A stretch of DNA of 64,000 bases from Nocardia sp. BMG51109 (GTDB lineage: Bacteria; Actinomycetota; Actinomycetes; Mycobacteriales; Mycobacteriaceae). Positions 56,486 to 64,000 of the stretch are shown here, in pieces. How positions within the stretch are numbered: position 1 is the stretch's first letter; every line of letters starts with the position of its first letter. Where the stretch lies: positions 6,634,001-6,698,000 of the forward strand of contig NZ_JAFQ01000004.1 of the NCBI RefSeq assembly GCF_000526215.1, in the 5' to 3' direction. The notes under the pieces are model-generated. The model had not been told where the DNA came from, did no database searches, and was given only the letters and a program-made list of their open reading frames with translations. A program made the position numbers and the translations under genes.

Positions 56486-57460
56486 ATGAGCGAATCGATC
56501 ACGGCGATGAGAAATGTGGCCGCCGGCGCATCCTCGTCGGTCGTCTCCGTGCAGCCCGTCGTGGTGCCGGCCCCGGGCCGCGGCACCGAACTCCAGGTCC
56601 GCGTGTCCGCACCGACGGCCGGACGGCAGCTGCCGATCATCGTCTTCTCGCACGGCTTCGGCTCGTCGCTGCACGCCTACGAACCCCTCACCGACTTCTG
56701 GGCCGCGCACGGCTTCGTGGTCGTCCAGCCCACGCATCTCGACTCGCGGACGGTCGACCTTCCGTCCGACGATCCCCGTACGCCACACATCTGGCGGCTG
56801 CGAGTCGACGACGTGACGGGCATCCTCGACCACCTCGACCTGCTGGAGGCCGCCGTCCCCGGACTCGGCGGGCGCCTCGACCGCGACCGCATCGCCGCGG
56901 CCGGGCACTCTTTCGGCGGGCAGACGACGAGCGCCCTGCTGGGCGGGCGGATCCGCGACCCGCAGACCGGCGAGTCCGAAGACCTGTCGGACCCGCGCGT
57001 CAAGGCGGGCGTATTGCTTGCCACGGCCGGGCACGGCGGGGCCGATCTGAGCCCGTACGCCGCCGAGCACTTCCCGTTCATGAACCCGAGTTTCGACCGG
57101 ATGACCACGCCGGCCCTCGTGGTCGCGGGCGACCGGGACGACTCGCCGATGTCGGTCCGGGGGCCGGAGTGGCTGACCGACCCGTACGTCTTCAGCCCGG
57201 GCCGCAAGAGCCTGCTCACGGTGTTCGGGGCGGAACATTCGCTCGGCGGGATCCCCGGCTACGAGGCCGCCGAGACGACCGACGAGAGCCCCGAGCGAGT
57301 CGCCCTGATCCAGCGCACCACCTGGGCCTACCTCCGCCACGCCCTCGGCGTCGAGGACGACGGCTGGCGCACGGTCCGCGCGGCCCTGACCGACGACGAA
57401 GAGGCGCTGGGCCGCATCGAATCCAAGGAAACACGGACGGCCGACGTTCCGTTCCCCTGA
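56486..57460 (+). CDS. Alpha/beta hydrolase
   Basis: 324 residues. Oxyanion region FSHGFGSSLHAYEPL; nucleophile elbow GHSFGGQT; Asp in ALVVAGDRDDSPMS; and His in FGAEHSLGGIPGYE. Resembles chlorophyllase/dienelactone-hydrolase-like proteins. ATG 56486 follows AGGAAAG. Controlled by the divergent TetR gene via the palindromes at 56371-56410. Substrate unknown. Confidence 0.9.
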   Translation: MSESITAMRNVAAGASSSVVSVQPVVVPAPGRGTELQVRVSAPTAGRQLPIIVFSHGFGSSLHAYEPLTDFWAAHGFVVVQPTHLDSRTVDLPSDDPRTPHIWRLRVDDVTGILDHLDLLEAAVPGLGGRLDRDRIAAAGHSFGGQTTSALLGGRIRDPQTGESEDLSDPRVKAGVLLATAGHGGADLSPYAAEHFPFMNPSFDRMTTPALVVAGDRDDSPMSVRGPEWLTDPYVFSPGRKSLLTVFGAEHSLGGIPGYEAAETTDESPERVALIQRTTWAYLRHALGVEDDGWRTVRAALTDDEEALGRIESKETRTADVPFP

Positions 57461-57548
57461 CAGGGACCCGTGACAAGGCGGTAGGCGTCCGGCACGCGGC
57501 GGGGTAGATTGTCTGTACCGCCAAGTTACTGACAAGTAGGAGACGACG

Positions 57549-59102
57549 ATGCCCCTGCCGGAAGCCGCCGTATTCGAGCGTCTGCGGGAGTTCGCGGCCG
57601 TGGATGCCGCCGAAGATCACGCGACGCGCACGATCACGGAAGTGTTCACCGGCAATCCGCTGGGCGAGGTCCCGGTCGGCACCACCGCCGATGTCGAGGC
57701 GGCGTTCGGCCGGGCGCGGGCCGCGCAGCGGCTCTGGGCCGCACGGCCGGTCGAGGAGCGTGCCGCGGTGCTGGAACGTTACCGGCAGCTGGTGGTGGAC
57801 CACCGCGAACACCTGATGGACGTCATCCAGGCCGAGACCGGCAAGGCCCGCTGGGCGGCGCAGGAAGAGATCATGGGCCTGATGTTCGCGGCCCGGTACT
57901 TCTCCCGTGTCGCACCGCAACTCCTTGCACCGCACCGGGTTCCCGGCGCGTTCCCGGTCCTCAACCGCGCCGCGGTGCGCACCCAGCCCAAGGGTGTGGT
58001 CGGGGTGATCGCGCCGTGGAACTATCCGATGCTGCTGTCGATCGGCGACTCGATCCCGGCGCTGCTGGCCGGTAACGCGGTGATCGTGAAGCCCGACAGT
58101 CAGACGCCGTACTCCTCGCTGGCGAACGCGGAACTGCTGCGGCGCGCGGGCCTGCCGCAGGATCTGCTGCAAGTGGTTCCGGGACCGGGCACGGTCGTCG
58201 GCACCGCGATCGTGGACTCCTGCGACTACCTGATGTTCACCGGCTCCTCGGAAACCGGCAGCGCGCTGGCGCAACAATGCGGTAAGCGGCTGATCGGGTT
58301 CTCCGCCGAACTCGGCGGCAAGAACCCGATGATCGTGACCCGCGGCGCGAACCTGAACAAGGCCGCCAAGGCCGCGGTGCGGGCCTGTTTCTCGAACGCC
58401 GGCCAGCTCTGCATCTCGATCGAGCGGCTGTATGTCGAGCGGTCGGTGGCCGAGGAGTTCACCGACAAGTTCGTGGCCGCGGTGCAGGCGGCGAAACTCG
58501 GTGCCGCCTACGACCATTCGGCCGATATCGGCTCGCTGATCTCCGAGGCACAGCTGGAGACGGTCACCAAGCACGTCGCCGACGCCACCTCCAAGGGCGC
58601 CCGGGTGCTCGCCGGCGGCAACGCCCGCCCCGATATCGGGCCGCTGTTCTTCGAGCCGACGGTGCTCGCCGACGTCACCGACACCATGGCGTGCGGACGC
58701 AACGAGACCTTCGGGCCGCTGGTGTCGATCTACCCCGTCGCCGATGCGGAGGAGGCCGTCCGGCTCGCCAACGATACGGAGTACGGCCTGAACGCGAGTG
58801 TGTGGGCGGCGAGCACCGCCGAGGGCGAGCGCATCGCCGAACGCCTGCACGCCGGCACTGTCTGCATCGACGAGGGCTACGCCCCGGCCTGGGGCACCAC
58901 CGGCGCGCCGATGGGCGGCATGGGCATCTCCGGCGTCGGCCGCCGGCACGGCCCCGACGGGCTGCTGAAGTTCACCGAACCGCAGACCGTCGTGGTGACG
59001 CGGCTGATGAATCTCGATGCGCCGTGGGGTGTTCCGCAGGACAAGTGGCAGCGGCTGCTGATGGGCATCGCCCGCAGCCTCCGGTTCCTGCCCGGCCGCT
59101 GA
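57549..59102 (+). CDS. gabD2: Succinate-semialdehyde dehydrogenase GabD2
   Basis: 517 residues, matching the length (518) and organisation of M. tuberculosis GabD2 (Rv1731). NAD(P)-site APWNYPMLLSIGDSIPALLAGN; catalytic Glu in SAELGGKNPMIV; catalytic Cys in NAGQLCISIERLYVE. Oxidises succinate semialdehyde to succinate in the GABA shunt and alternative TCA route. ATG 57549 follows AAGTAGGAG. In M. tuberculosis it neighbours DosR genes; here it is 20 kb away. Confidence 0.93.
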   Translation: MPLPEAAVFERLREFAAVDAAEDHATRTITEVFTGNPLGEVPVGTTADVEAAFGRARAAQRLWAARPVEERAAVLERYRQLVVDHREHLMDVIQAETGKARWAAQEEIMGLMFAARYFSRVAPQLLAPHRVPGAFPVLNRAAVRTQPKGVVGVIAPWNYPMLLSIGDSIPALLAGNAVIVKPDSQTPYSSLANAELLRRAGLPQDLLQVVPGPGTVVGTAIVDSCDYLMFTGSSETGSALAQQCGKRLIGFSAELGGKNPMIVTRGANLNKAAKAAVRACFSNAGQLCISIERLYVERSVAEEFTDKFVAAVQAAKLGAAYDHSADIGSLISEAQLETVTKHVADATSKGARVLAGGNARPDIGPLFFEPTVLADVTDTMACGRNETFGPLVSIYPVADAEEAVRLANDTEYGLNASVWAASTAEGERIAERLHAGTVCIDEGYAPAWGTTGAPMGGMGISGVGRRHGPDGLLKFTEPQTVVVTRLMNLDAPWGVPQDKWQRLLMGIARSLRFLPGR

Positions 59103-59269
59103 TCCCCCGGTCATCGAACGCACGCGACCGGACGGTACTGTTCTCGGCACCGGCGATAACACGTGTATTGCATTGCAGGCCACCGGGAACCCGAGTCGGT
59201 ATCGTCTCTTCCGAGATGACCCGGCCGCGAGCAGTACTCGACGGATTGCGAAAGCTGTAGAAATACACC

Positions 59270-59851
59270 GTGCCTGAAACGATGTCCGCGGCGCCGCGCG
59301 CCGCGTCGGTCAAGATCCTGATCGCCGGCGGCTTCGGCGTCGGCAAGACCACCATGGTCTCCTCGATCAGCGAGGTTCCCGCGCTACATACCGAAGAAGT
59401 GGTCACCGAACTGTCCACCGGCATCGACGACCTGTCGGGCATCGAGGACAAGAAGACGACCACGGTCGCACTGGATTTCGGCCGCCTGACCATCGACCGG
59501 AACCTGGTGCTCTACCTGTTCGGCACTCCCGGCCAGGACCGGTTCTGGTACGTGTGGGACGAGTTGGCGCGCGGCGCGCTGGGCGCGATCGTCGTCACCG
59601 ACACCCGCCGGCTGGAACATTCCTTCGCGGGCATCGACTTCTTCGAACGCCGCGGTCTGCCGTTCACGGTGGCGGTGAACCGTTTCGACGATTCGCCGCC
59701 CTACACCGTCCAGCAGGTTCGCGACGCCCTGGATCTCGATCCGAAGGTTCCGGTGGTGCCGTGCGACGCCCGCGACCGCGCCTCCTGCCGGGCGGTGCTG
59801 ATGACGCTGGTGGAGCATCTGATCCTGCGCACCACCGCGACCGCGGTCTGA
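59270..59851 (+). CDS. CvnD-type small GTPase
   Basis: 193 residues. P-loop GGFGVGKTTMV, G3 GTPGQDRFWYVW, G4 VNRFD. This is the fourth component of actinobacterial conservons (CvnABCD), membrane GPCR-like systems of histidine kinase, Roadblock, DUF742 and GTPase. Here the three partners are not present upstream (gabD2 is), so it is an orphan. GTG 59270 start; no strong ribosome site. Confidence 0.9.
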   Translation: MPETMSAAPRAASVKILIAGGFGVGKTTMVSSISEVPALHTEEVVTELSTGIDDLSGIEDKKTTTVALDFGRLTIDRNLVLYLFGTPGQDRFWYVWDELARGALGAIVVTDTRRLEHSFAGIDFFERRGLPFTVAVNRFDDSPPYTVQQVRDALDLDPKVPVVPCDARDRASCRAVLMTLVEHLILRTTATAV

Positions 59852-59986
59852 ACAGGGCGGGCACCCGGCGCAATTCGGCAACACGGTGCAATTCGGCGAC
59901 ACGGTGCGATTCGGCACCGCATGCGGACTTGCACCGCGTGCCACCCGGCGCCACTTCCGGGGGCGATCCCCGTTGTCCGGGTGCGC

Positions 59987-60676
59987 TCAGGCGCCCGGAA
60001 CCTCGACCTCGGCGAACGACTCGATCCAACGGTGCGGGGGGCGAGGAGAATTCGGCTCGCCGGGCCGGGTGACGCCCAGCACATGCCATCCGGCCGCGCG
60101 CGCCGCATCCAGCTCGTCGGGGTGATCCGACAGGAACAGCAGTCGGTCCGCCGGCACCCCGATGGCCCCGGCGATCTTCTCGTAGGAATCCGGCTGCCGC
60201 TTGCCGCCCGCGTTCACCAGATCGAACCAGCCGTCGATCAACGAGGCCAGTTCGCCGCCGCGGGCGAAGGCGAACCAATCCTGTTGATTGCGCACCGAAC
60301 CCGACGAGTACACGAACAGCGCCGTGCCCGCGGCATGCCAGGACCGCAGGGCGGGCGGCGCGTCCGGGAAGAATTCGCCGTGCAGCGCTCCGCTGCGGAA
60401 GCCCTCCGCGCAGATCAGGCCCTGCGCGGCCTTCAATGGTTCGGCCTTCACGTCGGAATCCAGCCAGTCGAGCAGGATCTCGGCCACCTCGGCCGGCCCG
60501 GCGTCCGGCCGGTCGGCCAGCTCGCGGGCGCCCGCCAGCACGGGCTCGGCGGCATCGTCCCGGTTGTCGGCCAGCCACTGCGGAAGTCGTTGCCGCGTAT
60601 AGCCGTACAGGCCCTCGCGCACCGAACTCGCCGGGCTGGTCGTGCCCTCGATGTCGACGACGATCGTGGTGATCAC
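59987..60676 (-). CDS. mtnC: Enolase-phosphatase E1 (MtnC)
   Basis: 229 residues of the HAD family. VVDIEGTTSP is the DxD-like motif; YSSGSVRNQQ and GGKRQPDSYEKIA are the remaining HAD motifs. In methionine salvage it converts 2,3-diketo-5-methylthiopentyl-1-phosphate to acireductone. ATG 60676 overlaps the mtnD stop by 4 bp. Last gene of the mtnAB-mtnD-mtnC operon. Confidence 0.93.
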   Translation of the reverse strand: MITTIVVDIEGTTSPASSVREGLYGYTRQRLPQWLADNRDDAAEPVLAGARELADRPDAGPAEVAEILLDWLDSDVKAEPLKAAQGLICAEGFRSGALHGEFFPDAPPALRSWHAAGTALFVYSSGSVRNQQDWFAFARGGELASLIDGWFDLVNAGGKRQPDSYEKIAGAIGVPADRLLFLSDHPDELDAARAAGWHVLGVTRPGEPNSPRPPHRWIESFAEVEVPGA

Positions 60677-61248
60677 GCGGCGATCAGCTCGTCGAGGGCC
60701 GGGAACCGCGCGCCGATCTCATCCCCCGTGAAGTCGCCGATCCAGCCGTCCTCCTCCTCGAAGAACCGCACGGCCACGAAATCGGGGCGGGTGCCCATAT
60801 CGAACCAGTGCCGGGTGCCGGCGGGCACCGACACCAGATCGCCGCCCTCGCACACCACGGCCACCACCTCCGGTTCCAGGTGCAGATAGAAACATCCGCG
60901 GCCGGTGACGAAGAACCGCACCTCGTCCTCGGCGTGCCGGTGTTCGGACAGGAACTTCCCGCGCGCCGCCTCGGCCTTCGCGGACCACTGCGGATCGGCG
61001 TCGTCGGGTTGCAGCCGGGCCAGGTCGATATGCCGGTAGCGGCCGTCGGCATTGAGTTCGGCGATCCGGTCGGCGTAGTGGGCGAGGATGTCCTCGTTCG
61101 GGATGTGCGCGCCGAGGCCGGACATGGCCGGCCAGCGGTCGAATTCGATGCCGCGCCCGGCCAGTTCGGTGCCGATGACCGACGCGTCGCCGGTGCGCAG
61201 CCGCACCTCCCCGGCGTCGTCGTCGGCCATGATCTGCAGCAGTGTCAC
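60673..61248 (-). CDS. mtnD: Acireductone dioxygenase (MtnD)
   Basis: 191 residues, cupin fold. Metal ligands in HRHAEDEVRFFVTGRGCFYLHLE (HxHx4E) and the distal His in VPAGTRHWFDMG. Oxidises acireductone to the methionine precursor 2-keto-4-methylthiobutyrate (Fe) or off-pathway products (Ni). Overlaps mtnC; begins 25 bp after mtnAB. Confidence 0.93.
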   Translation of the reverse strand: MTLLQIMADDDAGEVRLRTGDASVIGTELAGRGIEFDRWPAMSGLGAHIPNEDILAHYADRIAELNADGRYRHIDLARLQPDDADPQWSAKAEAARGKFLSEHRHAEDEVRFFVTGRGCFYLHLEPEVVAVVCEGGDLVSVPAGTRHWFDMGTRPDFVAVRFFEEEDGWIGDFTGDEIGARFPALDELIAA

Positions 61249-61273
61249 AGCGGTTGCTCCTCGGAACTCGGGA

Positions 61274-62995
61274 TCAGATCTCGTGCCGGCCGGTCAGCGC
61301 CACCAGCTCGCACATCGCCTCCAGGCATTCCGCCCTGTCGCGAGCCTGTGCCAGGGTGGCGCCCCATGCGGTGATGCCGTGGCCGGTGATGAACAGCACC
61401 GGCGGGGCATCCGGATGCTCGGCCAGGTGACGCTCGATATCGGCACCGATGCGCGGCACGTCGGGGTGGTTGGCGAATACCGGAATGTCGATTCTATCAG
61501 CGGCTTTCGCGGCGCCCAGGCCCTTGATCAGCTCGTACCCGGCGAAACGCAGGGACTCCGCGGCTCCCGTCGAGCACGCGGTGGCATGGGGTGGATGCAC
61601 GTGTACGACGGCCTCCGCGTCGGTCGCCCGATAGACGGCCGTGTGGATCGTCGTCTCCGCCGAGGGGCGCCGGGTGCCCGAAACCGGTTCGGAATCGGCG
61701 ATATTCACCGTGACCATGTCGGCCGCCGTCAGTTCGCCCTTGGACAGCCCGCTGCCCGTGACCACCGCGCGCTCCCCCGACCGTTCGGAGATATTTCCCG
61801 CCGTGCCCGGCATCCACCCGCGTGTGTAGAGACCGCGCGCCATCGCGGCGATCCGCTCCGCGACCGCCGGCTCGTCGTCGGATTCGGCCGTGCGAACCGG
61901 GGGCGGGGATTCCCCCGGTGTCGCAACCACATTCGTTGCGATGCCGGCGATGCTCCCCGGACCGGTCGGATCGGTGCGGGTGGGCAACGGGTCGGGCACG
62001 CCGGCGGGCGCGTTCACCTCACCCACGATGCCGTTCTCGGTGACGACCGCGGTCACGAGGTCCGGCGGGGTCACGTCGAAAGCCGGATTGAACGCTTCCG
62101 TCCCCTCCGGTGCGGTCGCCACGCCGCCGACATGTGTGATCTCTTCTGCCGCACGCTCTTCCACGATGATCTCCGCGCCGGTCGCGGTGCGCGGATCGCG
62201 CGTGGACTCCGGCGCCACGACGAGGAACGGAATCCCGTGCCGCTGCGCAGCCACCGCCAGCCCGTAGGTGCCGATCTTGTTGGCCACCGAGCCGTCGGCG
62301 GCGATCCGGTCGGCGCCCACGATCACGCAGTCCACCCGTCCGGTCGCCATCGCCCACGCTGCCGCCGAATCGATCGTCAGCCGATGCGGGATGCCGGCCT
62401 CGGCGAGTTCCCAGGCGGTCAGCCGGGCGCCCTGCAAGAGCGGGCGGGTCTCGTCGACCAGCACGTTCTCGACCGCGCCACGCTCGGCCAGCACGCGCAC
62501 CGCACCGAGCGCGGTACCGAATGCCGTGGTGGCCAGGCGGCCAGTATTGCAGTGGGTCAGGAGGCGCAGCGGCCGGTCCGGACACAATCGCCGCACCAGG
62601 TCAGCAGCGTGCGTGGCGGCGGCGCGGTTGACCCGGCCGTCCTCGTCCAGCATCGCCAGCGCCTCGTCGAGCACGGCCCGTGCGCCCTGCGGCACCTGTG
62701 CCACCGCCCTCCGCACGCCCCAGGCAAGATTGACCGCCGTCGGCCGGGCCGCCTCGATCCGGGCGGCCTCGGACTCGACCTCCTCGACGTCCCCGGGATG
62801 CGCCGCCGCGGCCAGCGCCACGCCGAACGCTCCCGCGACACCGATCGCGGGCGCACCGCGCACGGCCAGGGTCTTGATCGCGTCGATGACCTCGTCGACG
62901 GTCGTGATCCGCAGCTGCCGCACCTCCTGCGGCAGCGCCCGCTGATCGAGGAGCACCAGTGCCCCATCGACCCACGCGACCGAACTCTCACCCAT
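61274..62995 (-). CDS. mtnAB: Fused methylthioribose-1-P isomerase / methylthioribulose-1-P dehydratase
   Basis: 573 residues. The N-terminal ~1-340 form MtnA: LAVRGAPAIGVAGAFG, catalytic Cys in LLTHCNTGRLAT, Asp in GADRIAADGSVANKIGTYG. After a linker, the C-terminal ~370-573 form MtnB, a class II aldolase-like dehydratase with zinc ligands HVHPPHA and ITGHG. The fusion channels two consecutive steps of methionine salvage. ATG 62995 is taken (MGESSVAWVDG). First gene of the operon with mtnD and mtnC. The aminotransferase and MTA phosphorylase or kinase are not in the window. Confidence 0.93.
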   Translation of the reverse strand: MGESSVAWVDGALVLLDQRALPQEVRQLRITTVDEVIDAIKTLAVRGAPAIGVAGAFGVALAAAAHPGDVEEVESEAARIEAARPTAVNLAWGVRRAVAQVPQGARAVLDEALAMLDEDGRVNRAAATHAADLVRRLCPDRPLRLLTHCNTGRLATTAFGTALGAVRVLAERGAVENVLVDETRPLLQGARLTAWELAEAGIPHRLTIDSAAAWAMATGRVDCVIVGADRIAADGSVANKIGTYGLAVAAQRHGIPFLVVAPESTRDPRTATGAEIIVEERAAEEITHVGGVATAPEGTEAFNPAFDVTPPDLVTAVVTENGIVGEVNAPAGVPDPLPTRTDPTGPGSIAGIATNVVATPGESPPPVRTAESDDEPAVAERIAAMARGLYTRGWMPGTAGNISERSGERAVVTGSGLSKGELTAADMVTVNIADSEPVSGTRRPSAETTIHTAVYRATDAEAVVHVHPPHATACSTGAAESLRFAGYELIKGLGAAKAADRIDIPVFANHPDVPRIGADIERHLAEHPDAPPVLFITGHGITAWGATLAQARDRAECLEAMCELVALTGRHEI

Positions 62996-63145
62996 CCGCG
63001 CAACCTTCACACATCGACCATCCCGCCACCCCGGCCGCCGACCCACCGCGACGGCATATCACCCGAAAACCGTATCGAACCACCAGCTCACCGGATACAC
63101 CAGGTTTCCGCTCGCCGTGATCGCGGAGCAGTCCCCGAGTGACCT

Positions 63146-63685
63146 TCAAGCGCTGAGGATTCGAACGCGCACTCCCGGCGGGGCGAAACGGGCGGCGGCC
63201 TCGGCGATGGCCTCTCGGGGAAAGTCGTCACCGAATGCCATCAGCACGGCTGCCCCGTCCTTGCCGCGCAACCGCTTCGGGACGTCGCCGTCCACGGTCC
63301 AGACCCGCAGTCGGTCCGACTCCGCTCCGGTTCCCCGGCCGTCGATCCGCCGAACGGCGCTCCACGGTAGCCGAAGCGTCGTGCTCCGGTGGCGAATTCC
63401 CAGGCCGTGGGAGTCGAAGGTCAGGGTGTCCGGTGTCTTCCATCCCGCCCATTCCGCGCGGCCGGCGAGGAGGAAACGCCACAGGATGCCGCCGAAAGCC
63501 AGCAGCGTCAGCAATGTTCCGAGGACGATCTGATCGGGCAGGCCGGAGGTGAGCCATGACGCCAACAGTTGAACGGCACCGATCGCGAGCAGAACCAGGA
63601 AAACCCACACGAGCCAATTGGGCCGGGATGGCGGTGCACGGAACACCTGCCCCTCCCCTTGTGATTCGAGTTCGGTTGGTGTCAC
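63146..63685 (-). CDS. PH-domain-like membrane protein
   Basis: 179 residues from GTG 63685. Two membrane helices (LVWVFLVLLAIGAVQLLAS and IVLGTLLTLLAFGGILWRFLLA) are followed by a beta-rich domain (PDTLTFDSHGLGIRHRSTTLRLPWSAVRRIDG) resembling bacterial PH-like (DUF2244/YcxB) folds. The ribosome site is not clear. Function unknown. Confidence 0.7.
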   Translation of the reverse strand: MTPTELESQGEGQVFRAPPSRPNWLVWVFLVLLAIGAVQLLASWLTSGLPDQIVLGTLLTLLAFGGILWRFLLAGRAEWAGWKTPDTLTFDSHGLGIRHRSTTLRLPWSAVRRIDGRGTGAESDRLRVWTVDGDVPKRLRGKDGAAVLMAFGDDFPREAIAEAAARFAPPGVRVRILSA

Positions 63686-63767
63686 GCGTCCCCACTCCGG
63701 CCGATCGTCCGGACAGACTACAAGTTGTCGACCCGCCCGCCAGGAGTCGGCGCGATGAGTCCGTCCG

Positions 63768-64000
63768 TCAGACGGTGGCGCGCGGTTGCAGGATCTGCGT
63801 GATGAGCAGCCGCGCGGCCTTGGACACTCGGGTGTTGTCGCCGGTGACGAGTCGGTCCTGCAGCAGGCCGCGGATGCCGGAGACCAGTACCGTGGCAGTC
63901 GATTCCGGATCCGGGCAGTCGGGGTCGAGTCGGCGCAGGACATCGGCCACGGCTTCGACGACGATATGGACCGCGTCCTCGGCGTATCCGTGGAACGGGC
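63768..64000 (-). CDS. TetR-family regulator, C-terminal part (partial)
   Basis: The last ~77 residues of a helical ligand-binding domain (VVEAVADVLRRLDPDCPDPESTATVLVSGIRGLL) with the frame running off the window end. The helix-turn-helix is therefore not visible; the TetR call is from the helical pattern only. Confidence 0.5.
   Translation of the reverse strand, partial: PFHGYAEDAVHIVVEAVADVLRRLDPDCPDPESTATVLVSGIRGLLQDRLVTGDNTRVSKAARLLITQILQPRATV

Noticed and set aside
57216..59183. 655-codon minus-strand frame
   Set aside because: Antisense of gabD2; composition of a shadow frame.
61088..63142. 684-codon plus-strand frame
   Set aside because: Antisense of mtnAB; no motif.

Overview
The window is high-GC actinobacterial DNA. 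The best fit is a mycolic-acid actinomycete of the Nocardia/Rhodococcus/Mycobacterium group. The evidence is a DosR/DevR response regulator and a DosS-type haem GAF kinase close to the mycobacterial proteins, a wax-ester/triacylglycerol synthase, F420-type (Ddn-like and LLM) enzymes, an actinobacterial integration host factor (mIHF), a GabD2-like dehydrogenase and an OtsB1-like three-domain trehalose protein. The genus is inferred, not proven.

From about 2 to 37 kb lies a dense hypoxia/dormancy (DosR-regulon) cluster. It holds universal stress proteins (USPs), a site-2 protease with CBS domains, a flavodoxin, OtsB1, two Acg-type nitroreductases, a Ddn-like protein, DosR itself, a SulP transporter, a WS/DGAT lipid synthase behind a SHOCT protein, a GyrI-like/DUF302 protein, a VOC protein, a metal P-type ATPase with a DUF4389 partner, a phosphoenolpyruvate synthase, DosS and an Rv1733c-like membrane protein. 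At least 15 sites resembling the DosR box (core GGnCnnnnGnCC, e.g. GGGACCTTCGGCCC) sit in the promoter gaps. dosR (15.9 kb) and dosS (33.4 kb) are 17 kb apart instead of adjacent. Between intact genes lie many broken ones: several USP fragments, a CtpF-type Ca-ATPase tail, an internally deleted ribosome-hibernation (HPF-like) gene, an N-truncated pyridoxamine-oxidase-like gene and an Rv2004c-like kinase tail. The cluster has been built and eroded by repeated recombination.

From 37 to 43.7 kb is an accessory patch: small basic and hypothetical proteins, a complete IS3-family element (38493-39745) inserted into an unrecognised gene, a second IS3 remnant that beheads a DUF5753 (Scr1-type) gene, and an XRE/TPR regulator. 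It ends at a tRNA-Leu(GAG).

From 43.9 kb on the content is ordinary chromosome: mihF, two LLM F420-type oxidoreductases, a Sel1-like protein, an M50-like peptidase, a lipoprotein, a GAF regulator with an aldehyde dehydrogenase and DUF779 protein, a secreted glycoside-hydrolase-like protein divergent from a deacetylase lipoprotein, a TetR/hydrolase pair with a doubled palindromic operator, gabD2, an orphan CvnD-type GTPase, and a methionine-salvage operon with fused mtnA-mtnB, mtnD and mtnC.

Together the first 37 kb encode a plausible anaerobic or nitric-oxide survival programme: redox and haem sensing (DosS to DosR), storage-lipid and trehalose metabolism, gluconeogenic PEP supply, metal and sulfate transport, stress-nucleotide binding and flavin/F420 chemistry.
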